Of a stretch of DNA of 42,504 nt, positions 22,142 through 30,100 are shown one piece after another. Every line of letters starts with the position of its first letter. Position 1 is the stretch's first letter. The DNA comes from Streptomyces sp. ISL-12 (GTDB taxonomy: Bacteria; Actinomycetota; Actinomycetes; Streptomycetales; Streptomycetaceae). The translations under genes were made by a program, and so were the position numbers. Location of the stretch: positions 1 through 42,504 of the forward strand of contig NZ_JAGGOO010000039.1 in NCBI RefSeq assembly GCF_018614415.1. The letters run 5' to 3'. The notes beneath the pieces are model-generated. The model worked only from the letters and a program-made list of their open reading frames with translations, was not told where the DNA came from and made no database searches.

Positions 22142-23484
22142 CGCCGCACCTCCCGCCGCAGCCGCCGTACGTTGAACCACATCACCGGGATGACGAGCAG
22201 CAGCAGGAACACCGAGATCGCGCTCGCGATGCCCGGCTGGTCCTCGGAGAAGCCCTTGCGGTACAGCTCCAGCGCGAGGACGTTGGCGTCGTCCTGCGAG
22301 GACCCGGGCGCGATGATGAAGACCAGGTCGAAGATCTTCAGCACGTTGATCATCAGGGTGACGGTGACGACGGCGAGGACCGGCGCCAGCATCGGCACGG
22401 TGATCCGGCGGAACACCTGCCACTCGTTGGCGCCGTCCACCCGCGCCGCCTCCAGCAGCTCCCGCGGCACCCCCGCGAGCCCCGCCGCGATCAGCACCAT
22501 CGCGAACCCGGCCCACATCCACACGTAGGAGCCGATGATGGCCGGGGTGACCAGGGACGGGCCGAGCCAGTCCAGGCCGTTGTACGGCTCCTTGAAGTTG
22601 TCGGCGGGCAGCCGCAGTTGTGCCCCGTCGGCGGCGGCGGGCAGCGTGAAGGTGCCGTCGTCGGCGGCGGTGGTGGACGCCACGACCTTCCCGTCCTTCA
22701 CGGCCTCGATCTTCATCCCGGCGTACCCGAGTTCGCCGCCGTCGACCTCGTTGAGGGTGCCGACGCCCTTGCCGCGGGTGAAGTCCTGCCAGGTGGTGCC
22801 GGTGACCTTCGCCGGGTCGGTCCTCGGCGCCGCGGCCGTCCCGGCGCCGTCCGGCATCTGGTCGGGCGCGACCCCGACGAGCGGCAGCACGACCGGCGTA
22901 CCGGCCCGGACGGCCTCCTTGGTGACGAACGCGCCGCCGCCCGCCGCTTCGAGCGGCGACTCGCGGCCCGGGTGCGCCTTCGGGAACGCCGACGCCTGCG
23001 CGAAGGTGTCGTGCACCCCGACCCACACCGCGTTGGCGACGCCCTTCTCCGGGTCCTGGTCGTACACCAGGCGGAAGATGATGCCCGCGGCGAGCATCGA
23101 GATGGCCATCGGCATGAAGACGACCAGCTTGAACGCCGTGCCCCAGCGCACCCGTTCGGTCAGTACGGCGAAGACCAGTCCGAGCGCGGTGGCGACCGTG
23201 GGCGCGAACACGACCCAGATGATGTTGTTCTTCAGCGCCGTGCGGATGCCGTCGTCGGTGAACAGGGCCTGGTAGTTGTCGAATCCGGCGAAGCCGTCGC
23301 CGGACTGGTCGTAGAAGGAGCGGATGACCGAGTACCCGATCGGGTAGACCACGAGCGCGCCGAGCAGCACCAGGGCGGGCAGCAGGAACAGCACCGCCAC
23401 GGCCCTGCGCGTACCGGTCACGCTCTTGCGCGAGGTGGGAGCGGAGGGGCCCGGTGGGGCCCCCGCCGCCGCGGTCGACGCCAT
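22138..23484 (-). CDS. Carbohydrate ABC importer permease, MalF type with large extracytoplasmic loop
   Basis: A 448-residue CUT1 permease. Membrane segments include VAVLFLLPALVLLGALVVYPIGYSVI, IIWVVFAPTVATALGLVFAVL and AFKLVVFMPMAISMLAAGIIF; the EAA loop is ELLEAARVDGANEWQVFRRITVPML (342-366). Between helices 3 and 4 lies an insert of about 140 residues (165-305), including a beta-rich stretch GMKIEAVKDGKVVASTTAADDGTFTLP similar to carboxypeptidase-regulatory-like sandwiches. MalF of Escherichia coli has a substrate-protein-contacting P2 loop at the same place; this one is likely an analogue. The gene starts 4 bp after the lipoprotein gene stop. Confidence 0.93.
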   Translation of the reverse strand: MASTAAAGAPPGPSAPTSRKSVTGTRRAVAVLFLLPALVLLGALVVYPIGYSVIRSFYDQSGDGFAGFDNYQALFTDDGIRTALKNNIIWVVFAPTVATALGLVFAVLTERVRWGTAFKLVVFMPMAISMLAAGIIFRLVYDQDPEKGVANAVWVGVHDTFAQASAFPKAHPGRESPLEAAGGGAFVTKEAVRAGTPVVLPLVGVAPDQMPDGAGTAAAPRTDPAKVTGTTWQDFTRGKGVGTLNEVDGGELGYAGMKIEAVKDGKVVASTTAADDGTFTLPAAADGAQLRLPADNFKEPYNGLDWLGPSLVTPAIIGSYVWMWAGFAMVLIAAGLAGVPRELLEAARVDGANEWQVFRRITVPMLAPVLAVVTVTLMINVLKIFDLVFIIAPGSSQDDANVLALELYRKGFSEDQPGIASAISVFLLLLVIPVMWFNVRRLRREVRR

Positions 23485-23488
23485 CGCG

Positions 23489-24877
23489 TCAGTCCCCGTA
23501 GGCGGCCGCCGCGTCCGCCTCCAGCTTCCGCTGGGTGCCGGCGACGTCCTTCGGATCGCTCAGGAAGTCCTGGAGCGCCTTCCACTCGCCCTTGCCGGGC
23601 GTGCCGCCGAACGCCTGCGGGGCCTGGTCGGACATGTCGAAGCGGAAGTCGTCGCCGGCCGCGATCAGCGCCTCGGCCATCTTGCGCTGCACGTCGTTGG
23701 GGTACGCCGACGCGTCCACGTTCTTGTTCGGCGAGAGGTACCCGCCCAGCTTCGCCTGCACCGTCGCCGCGTCCGGCGAGGCCAGGAAGGTGGCCAGGGC
23801 CTGCGCCGCCTCCGAGTCCTCCAGGATCACGGCCGCGTCGCCGCCGGAGACCACGGGCGCGCTGTCGCCCACGGCCGGGAACGGGAACACCTTGGCGTCG
23901 GTGCCGACCTCCGCCTTGGTCTGCGTGATGTTGACCTGCGCGAAGTCGCCCTCGTAGACCATGCCGGCCTTGGGCTGGTCGCCGCCGGTGAAGGTCTGCG
24001 TCACGGAGGCGGGGAAGTCCGTCTGGAGGGCGCCGCTCGCGACGTAGTCCTTCTTCCCCCAGATCTCGGCGAGGGTGGTCAGCGCCTCCTTCACCGACGG
24101 GTCCGTCCACTTGATCTCGTGCTGCGCCAGCTGGTCGTACTTCTCCGGACCCGCCTGCGAGAGGTAGACGTTCTCGAACCAGTCGGTGAGGGTCCAGCCC
24201 TCGGCGCCGCCGACGGAGAACGGGGTGACCCCGGAGTCGTAGACCATCTGCGCGGTGTCGAGGAGTTCGTCCCAGGTCTTGGGCTCGGCCGCGCCCGCGT
24301 TCTCGAAGACCTGCGCGTTGTACCAGATCAGCGACTTGTTGGCGGCCTTGTAGTAGACGCCGTACTGCTTGTCGCCGACCTTGCCGATGTCCTGCCAGCC
24401 CTGGGAGTAGTTCTCCGCCAGCTCCTTGAGCGCCTCGGCGCCCAGCGGCTTGGCCCAGCCCTTGTCGACGGCCTGCTTGATGGCGCCGGGCTGCGGGAGC
24501 ATCGCGATGTCCGGCGGAGCGCCGCCCGCGATCTTCGACCCGAGGAAGTTGATGATCGGGTCCTGGGCGGGCACGAAGGTCACCTTGGCGCCGGTGCGCT
24601 TCTCGAACTCCGCCAGGACCTGCTTGAAGTTCTTCTGCTCGTCCCCGGTCCAGACCGCGGCGACCTCCAGGGTCTCGCCGTCCAGCTTCGGGAGGGTGAC
24701 GGTGGCCGCCGTCTCCTCGGGGTTCTTGTCCGCGCCGCCCCCGTCGTTGTCGTCGTCGCCCCCGCACGCGGTGAGCGAGAAGGCGAGGGCTCCCGCGACG
24801 ACGGCCGCGGCGGCTCGTACGGTTCTGCGGGTCCGTGTCCGTGCCCGGTTGGTGCCGGTGGTGCTGCTCGTGCGCAT
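23489..24877 (-). CDS. Extracellular sugar-binding lipoprotein of ABC importer
   Basis: A 462-residue solute-binding protein (SBP family 1). The signal peptide RRTVRAAAAVVAGALAFSLTAC ends in a lipobox LTAC with Cys38 as the lipidation site, followed by an Asp/Gly-rich linker. The mature domain shows EVAAVWTGDEQKNFKQVLAEFEKRTGAKV, GGAPPDIAMLPQPG and YYKAANKSLIWYNAQVF, typical of alpha-glucoside/maltose-type binding proteins. The ATG at 24877 is chosen because signal sequence begins there and AAGGA lies about 11 nt upstream. It is the first gene of the importer operon. No ATPase is encoded nearby; in Streptomyces the shared MsiK ATPase often serves such importers. Confidence 0.94.
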   Translation of the reverse strand: MRTSSTTGTNRARTRTRRTVRAAAAVVAGALAFSLTACGGDDDNDGGGADKNPEETAATVTLPKLDGETLEVAAVWTGDEQKNFKQVLAEFEKRTGAKVTFVPAQDPIINFLGSKIAGGAPPDIAMLPQPGAIKQAVDKGWAKPLGAEALKELAENYSQGWQDIGKVGDKQYGVYYKAANKSLIWYNAQVFENAGAAEPKTWDELLDTAQMVYDSGVTPFSVGGAEGWTLTDWFENVYLSQAGPEKYDQLAQHEIKWTDPSVKEALTTLAEIWGKKDYVASGALQTDFPASVTQTFTGGDQPKAGMVYEGDFAQVNITQTKAEVGTDAKVFPFPAVGDSAPVVSGGDAAVILEDSEAAQALATFLASPDAATVQAKLGGYLSPNKNVDASAYPNDVQRKMAEALIAAGDDFRFDMSDQAPQAFGGTPGKGEWKALQDFLSDPKDVAGTQRKLEADAAAAYGD

Positions 24878-24898
24878 CCCTGCCCCGTCCTTCGACCT

Positions 24899-24911
24899 CG
24901 TTCGTCGAACG
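24899..24911. promoter_or_regulatory. Dyad in the importer leader, possible operator
   Basis: CGTTCG-T-CGAACG is a perfect odd-centred inverted repeat, 24 bp downstream of the candidate -10 element and 22 bp before the start codon of the binding-protein gene. Its form fits a LacI-type operator. No regulator gene adjoins the operon. Confidence 0.4.
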
Positions 24912-24934
24912 TCGTGCGCTGTCCCGTGCGCTCT

Positions 24935-24963
24935 GGTGTACGCCAGGGGGGTGAGGGCGGCAA
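24935..24963 (-). promoter_or_regulatory. Candidate promoter of the sugar importer operon
   Basis: On the minus strand TTGCCG (24958-24963) is separated by 17 bp from TACACC (24935-24940). The -35 is a fair match to the vegetative consensus and the -10 a weak one. It would give a 5' leader of about 50 nt. Confidence 0.4.
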
Positions 24964-25165
24964 GAGCGCGTCCCGCGCGGGGCGGGGGATCGTGACCGCG
25001 TCGTGACGGTGCGGAGCGTCCGGTGCGGACGGCCGGCCTGCCGGGTGCGGGCGGCGGGCCGGGCGTTTCGGCCCGGCAGGGGACGTGAGCCGCGTCGGCG
25101 CCGGGTCGGCGTGCGGAACGTCTGGCTGTCTTCGTGGTGAGCACGGTGCGGCGGACTGGCGGCGG

Positions 25166-25183
25166 CCCGCTCGCGCGAGCGGG
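25166..25183. other. 18-bp perfect palindrome CCCGCTCGCGCGAGCGGG
   Basis: A fully symmetric sequence with no spacer, in the non-coding stretch between the reductase gene and the importer operon. It could be a protein-binding site or, less likely, part of a terminator for the reductase gene, whose stop is 270 bp away. Confidence 0.6.
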
Positions 25184-25257
25184 TCGATGACACTTGGCAG
25201 GCTTCCGCCATCCGATTCCGGACGGACTGCCCCCCCGGGGCACCGCCCGCCGGCCGC

Positions 25258-25333
25258 GTCATCAGCGCGTGGGCGCACGCCGCGCTGGTCCGCCCGTCAT
25301 CAGCGCGTGGGCGCACGCCGCGCTGGTCCGCCC
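25258..25333. repeat. Perfect 38-bp tandem duplication
   Basis: The 38-bp unit at 25258-25295 (starting GTCATCAGCGCG and ending TGGTCCGCCC) is repeated exactly at 25296-25333, and the next three bases repeat its start. The absence of any mismatch indicates a recent event. The unit length is not a multiple of three and the copies are outside any supported gene. Confidence 0.9.
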
Positions 25334-25454
25334 GTCGAGGGTGAGGGCGTGGAGTCCGACGGCGCCGGGCACGGCGGGCTCGTCCCCGTCGCCCTTGAGG
25401 CGGCGGGCAGCCGTGCGGGACCTTGGCGGGTTTCGTCCGAGGACGTGGTGGCGG

Positions 25455-26480
25455 CTACGTGCTGGGCGAGTCCTTGGCCGTGAGCGCGATGGCGGTGTCG
25501 ACGATCGTCTGTTCGGCGGGGCGGGGCTGCCAGCCGAGCGCGCGTGCTTTGCCGCTGTCGACGAGCCTCTCGCGACCGAGTTCGAGGCGCACCATCGCCA
25601 TCTGCGGGTTCACCCGGGCCAGCAGTTTGACGATGGTGTCGGGCATGGTGCGCGTGGGCACCTTGGTGGCTTCGTCCGGGAGCTTGTCGCGCAGGATGCG
25701 GGCGATGTCCCGGTACCACAGGAAGCTGCCCGAAGCGAGGAAGCGCTGCCCCGCGGCGGCGGGGCTCGTCATGGCAAGAATGTGCAGTTCGGCGACGTCA
25801 CGGACGTCGACGACGTTCCAGCCGATGTTCGGGACAGCGGGGATCTCGCGGGTGAGCAGGCGGCGGATGACGTCCGTCGTCCCTGCCCCGTTCCGCGCGC
25901 CCAGCGGGGGGCCTTGCATGAACGTCGGCAGGACGGCGGAGAGTTCGAGCCCGGTCGCTCCGGCGAGCTCCCATGCGTCGCGCTCGGCGAGGATCTTCGA
26001 GTCCGGGTACGCGCGCTGCGGGGTGCCGGACGGCTCGGCGTACGTCGTCTCGGTCGCGGGCGTGCCCGAGTCGCCCGCGCCGGCCGTGGTGCCGGAAGAG
26101 GTGAGCACGGCACGCCGCACCCCGGTGCGGGCGGCGGCGCCCAGGACACGGCGGGTGCCCTCGCGGGCGGTCCTGACGAGATCCACGCCCGGGTCGAAGG
26201 GCATCGGCGACGCCGTGTGCAGCACGTAGTGGACGCCCTCGAAGGCCTTGTCCCAGCCCTCGTCGCCGAGGAGATCGGCGACAGCGAACTCGACACCCCG
26301 GGCCGCCTCCTGGCCCGCGCGCCCGCGGACGGCCGCACGCACCTGCTCCGCTGCGCCGAGGCTGCGCACGGTGGCGCGCACCCGATAGCCGCGCTGGACC
26401 AAGCCCGTGATCACCCAGCCGGCCAGGTAGCCCGTTCCGCCCGTGACGAGGACCGTCTCACTACCGTTACCGAGAGTCAT
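25455..26480 (-). CDS. NAD(P)-dependent epimerase/reductase, extended SDR
   Basis: A 341-residue extended short-chain dehydrogenase of the dihydroflavonol-reductase-like group. The cofactor site is VLVTGGTGYLAGW, the fold continues with YRVRATVRS (phosphate-binding Arg), HTASPMPFD, the catalytic LTSSGTTAG and AYPDSKILAE (YxxxK), and VVDVRDVAELHILAM. The substrate is likely an aldehyde or ketone but cannot be specified. The start is placed at the ATG at 26480 because AGGGGG is 6 nt upstream; four earlier in-frame ATGs fall in the promoter region. It is divergent from a MarR gene 55 bp away, which probably regulates it. Confidence 0.88.
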   Translation of the reverse strand: MTLGNGSETVLVTGGTGYLAGWVITGLVQRGYRVRATVRSLGAAEQVRAAVRGRAGQEAARGVEFAVADLLGDEGWDKAFEGVHYVLHTASPMPFDPGVDLVRTAREGTRRVLGAAARTGVRRAVLTSSGTTAGAGDSGTPATETTYAEPSGTPQRAYPDSKILAERDAWELAGATGLELSAVLPTFMQGPPLGARNGAGTTDVIRRLLTREIPAVPNIGWNVVDVRDVAELHILAMTSPAAAGQRFLASGSFLWYRDIARILRDKLPDEATKVPTRTMPDTIVKLLARVNPQMAMVRLELGRERLVDSGKARALGWQPRPAEQTIVDTAIALTAKDSPST

Positions 26481-26494
26481 ATACATCCCCCTAA

Positions 26495-26529
26495 TCATTG
26501 AGTTTTTCATTGATTTTCGAGCGTAGCAT
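26495..26529. promoter_or_regulatory. AT-rich divergent control region with TCATTGA direct repeats
   Basis: TCATTGA occurs at 26495-26501 and 26507-26513, spaced 12 bp start to start, in a markedly AT-rich segment. TAGCAT (26524-26529) lies 6 nt before the marR ATG and could be its -10 element, giving a leaderless transcript. The repeats are candidate MarR binding half-sites. Confidence 0.4.
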
Positions 26530-26535
26530 GGTTCC

Positions 26536-26997
26536 ATGACTGCCGACCGCGATGCGACGACACCGACGACTCACCACGCGGACGCCGAGCGGAAAGCCGA
26601 GATCGTCCGTGCTCTCGTGGAAGTGGGACACTCCGCGGATGCCGTCGTGGCCCAGGTGCTCGGGGAGTTCCGGGTGCCGGCCTCCGTCGCCGGTACGCTG
26701 TGGGCGCTGGCGCCGGGAACGGAGCCGCCGACCATGCGGGACGTGGCGGCCCGCCTCCGCTGCGATCCTTCGACGGTCAGTCTCGCCGCCGACAGACTCC
26801 AGAGCGTGGGACTCATCGCCCGCCGGCCTCACCCCTCCGACGGCCGCAAGCGGACCCTGGCCCTGACGGAACGCGGGCACGAACTGTGGGAGGCGCTCAG
26901 GGCGCGACTTCACGACTCCGGCCTCTTCGCCGGTCTCGACGCGGAGGAACAGCGCACCCTGCTCGCGCTGCTCACGAAGATGCGGCCGCGGTACTAG
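26536..26997 (+). CDS. MarR family transcriptional regulator
   Basis: A 153-residue winged-helix protein. The recognition region is TMRDVAARLRCDPSTVSLAADRLQSVGLIARRPHPSDGRKRTLALTERG (about 66-114), typical of MarR, flanked by dimerisation helices at both ends (RALVEVGHSADAVVAQVLGEF and LDAEEQRTLLALLTKM). It has no OhrR-type sensing Cys near the N-terminus; its single Cys is in the HTH (LRCDPS). It is divergent from the SDR gene and probably controls it in response to a small aromatic or carbonyl compound; the ligand is unknown. Confidence 0.92.
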   Translation: MTADRDATTPTTHHADAERKAEIVRALVEVGHSADAVVAQVLGEFRVPASVAGTLWALAPGTEPPTMRDVAARLRCDPSTVSLAADRLQSVGLIARRPHPSDGRKRTLALTERGHELWEALRARLHDSGLFAGLDAEEQRTLLALLTKMRPRY

Positions 26998-27147
26998 GGA
27001 TCCGGCGGGGCTCCACCGCTCTCACTGGTCAGGCGCGGTCCGTAAGGCCCTCGTCGGCGATCGGGGCGGTGAGACGTCCCGCGGACCGGCCGGGCCGACC
27101 CGCGGAGCGCTGCCCAGTGGCACGGCAGCGACCGAGAAGGCCGGAAT

Positions 27148-27167
27148 CCTCGGGCTCCAGCCCGAGG
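27148..27167. terminator. Bidirectional hairpin between marR and the FHA/FtsK gene
   Basis: CCTCGGGC and GCCCGAGG form an 8-bp stem around a 4-nt loop, TCCA. It lies 7 bp outside the stop of the convergent FHA/FtsK gene. There is no U-tract. Confidence 0.45.
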
Positions 27168-27173
27168 GGCACG

Positions 27174-30100
27174 TCAGAGCAAGGACGGCACCTCCGCCGC
27201 CGACACCTCCCGTGCCGCCCGCTCCAGCGCGCTGGCCAGCAGGGCCAGGTCGGTCGGGCCGTTGCCCAGCTCGCGGACCGGGCGGCGGGCCGGGGGGTCG
27301 CCCATGCGGTGCCAGTCCAGGGGGACGACCGTGGGGCGCAGGGTCGCCGTGCGGGGGATGCGGCCGGTGACCCGGCCGCCCTGGAAGGCGACGGTACGGC
27401 CGTCCGGGCCCGTCAAGTGGCCGCGTCCGGGCGCCGGTTCGTCCGGGCCGGGGACGGGGGCGTCGAGGGTCACCCGGAGCGTGGCCCGCAGGGCCGGTTC
27501 CGTCTGGGCCGTACGGCCGCCGGGGCCGGTCGCGGCCACCAGGTGGACGCCGAGCCGCTCGCCGTCCCGCGCGACCGCCTCCAGTGCCCGCATCACCGAC
27601 CCCGCCGCGGGCCGGCCGGGCGACCCCAGCGGGGGCGTGACCAGCGCGTCCAGGTCGTCGACGACCACGACCAGGCGGGGCAGCGGCGGCGCCGGTTCCG
27701 CCTGCCGGCGGGACGCGGCCGGGCGCAGCCGGATCGTCGTGCTGGGCGGGGTGTCGAGGTCGGCGGCGCCCGCGCCGGACGTACCCGTGCTCCGGGACAC
27801 CGCCGTCCCCGCCGTCCGCTGGGCGACCATCCGGCCGGACACCTCACGGCCGGTGTGCCACTCCGTGAAGTGGGACCGGCCGAGCAGCTCGGCGCGCCGC
27901 TTCAGCTCCGCGCTCAACGACTGGGCGAACTCCCGCATCCGTATGGGGTCGTTGGCCGTGAGGTGGGTGGTCACGTGGGGCACGTCCGTGCAGACCCGCA
28001 GGCCCTCGCCGGGGCCCTGGTCCGTGCCGGTGCCGTCCCGGCCGTCCATCAGCACGACGCCGAGGCGGTCGGGGCGCTCGGCGGAGGCCAGCGAGGCGAC
28101 CAGCGCCCGCAGCAGCTCAGTACGGCCGCTGCCCGGCGGTCCCTCGATCAGCAGGTGCGGTCCGTCGGCCGCGAGGTCCACGCCGACCGGCCCGCGCGGT
28201 CCGGCGCCCAGCACGCCGTGCGCCCGGCCGCCGAGGGACTGGGGGTCGTCGGCCGCGTCGGCCCAGCGGGCCATCAGGGACGCCGGGGTGGCGCGGGCCA
28301 GGCCCAGTTCGTCGAGGAGGCGGGCGGCCTGGGGGAGCGGTGCCGACACGCGCGCGTGCCGTTCGCCCGAGCCGCCCTCGGGGCGGAGGGGGGCCAGGGC
28401 CCGCGCGAACCGCTCCGCCCACGGCAGGGAGACCGCGTCCACCGTGGCGAGGGTGCCGTGGCCGACCGGGCCGGCCGGGGCCGCGCCCTCGGGGGCGACG
28501 CGCAGCAGCCGCAGGGTCGTCGCCACGTCCCCGCTGAGCAGCGCGACGGCCCCGCAGCGCCGGAACACCGGCGACACCGCGCAGGCCGCCTCGTACGTCC
28601 GCGTCACCGGGGAGGCGGGGGACGCGGCGGGCGTCTCCGCCAGGCACACCACATGGATGCCGGCCCGCGGTCCCTCCAGGGCGAGCCGCTCCACCGCCTC
28701 GTGCACGTCCGCGCTCGGGAGGCCGCCGTCCACGACGACCACGGTGAACGGGCCGGGGGCGGCCGGGGCCTCGCCCGTGTCGTCCGGGTGGGCCCAGGCG
28801 GGGCGCCGGTCCGGGGCCGCCGCCGCCCGTACGGGGCCGGTGGCCGTCCGGGTGTCCGTCAGGTGGTCCTCCAGGCGGCGCACCAGCTCCTGGGCGCGGG
28901 CCGCGGCCTGGTCGTGGTCGAGGGCGAGCAGCAGGCGGCAGTCCTGGCCGTGCCCCGGACGCAGATGGGGCAGCCAGCCCAGCCAGGCCCACTCCGCGGT
29001 GCGCCGCGGCAGCGGACGCCCGCGGTCCGCGCTGATCAGGACGATCTCCAGCGTGTCGGGGGAGTGCAGCGCGGCGAGCTGGGCCAGCACCGCGCGGGCG
29101 AGTCCGGCCAGCCGCTCGCGCGGTCCGGCCAGCCCGAGCGCCCCGGCCTCGCGCAGCCCGGCGGTCACCGGCACCGCGGGCAGCGGGGCCGCGCCGCCCG
29201 GGGCCACCCGGTCGGCCGTGCCGAGCCGCACGGTGAGCGCCTCCGGGTGCCCCGGCCCGCGCTCCCACAGCCGGGGGCCCGGCCCCAGCGCCGTCAGCAG
29301 CAGGGCGGCGGGGTCCGGCCAGGTCTCCGGCGCGGGGGCGAGGGCGGGAGCGGGGGACGGTACGGCGGGCAGGCCGGCCGGCGGTGCGTCGTGCGGTCCG
29401 GTCCCGGCCGCCGCCGGCTCGCCGCGTCCGCCGGTCAGCCGCCGTGCCCAGGCCGTGAGCCCGCCGCGCCGCCGCATGCCCGGCGGTACGTCGGTGCCGC
29501 GCAGCGGCGTTCCCTTGCGGCCGCTGCCGGCCTCGCCCCCGAAGGCGGCGGCGTCATGGGGGCCGGTGCCCGGCCGTCCCCCGTGGGTGACGCCGGAGGT
29601 GTCGGCCCGTACCGTCGCGGGGGCCGGGGCGTCGCCGCCGTGGCTCTCGGCGCGCGGGGCGCCGCCCTGCTCCGGGACCAGGGGTTCGGCGGCACGGTGG
29701 TTCGGTCCCTGTCCTCGTCCCGGTCCCCGGCGTCCGGGTCCGTCGACGCTCATCGTGCCGTGCGTGCCGTGCGTGTACCCGGTGGGCCGGCCCGGCCCGC
29801 CCGCCGTACCGTCGCTCCCGCGCGTGTCCACCGCGTCCGCCGCGTCGGCCACGCGCGCGTGCGCCGCGAGGTGCTCGTCGGCCACCCCGCTGCCGGTCAC
29901 GCCACCGTCGGTCACGTCACCGTCGGCCGCGCCGCCTCCGGTCGCGGCACCACCTGCCGAGCCACCGCCGGCCACGCCACTACCAGCCACGCCACTACCA
30001 GCCACGCCACTACCAGCCACGCCACCGCCGGTCGCCCCGCCTCCGGACGCGCGCCTGCCGCCCGCCGCACCACCGCCCGCCGCCGTGTCCCCACCGCCCG

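Larger units (their letters stand above)
24878..25454. other. Non-coding stretch upstream of the importer operon
   Basis: These 577 bases hold no convincing gene. They contain a candidate minus-strand promoter (24935-24963), a small dyad in the leader (24899-24911), an 18-bp perfect palindrome (25166-25183) and a perfect 38-bp tandem duplication (25258-25333). Short open frames here lack start signals and similarity to anything I know. Confidence 0.6.

Noticed and set aside
21263..23026. A 587-codon minus-strand frame across both permease genes
   Set aside because: Its N-terminal half is out-of-frame MalF-type sequence; the true MalG-type start is the ATG at 22141.
25258..25333. Possible CRISPR-like array
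   Set aside because: Only two directly adjacent identical units with no spacers, and no cas genes.
25194..26501. A 435-codon plus-strand frame opposite the SDR gene
   Set aside because: It has no domain signature and runs through the tandem duplication; the minus strand carries a clear SDR gene.
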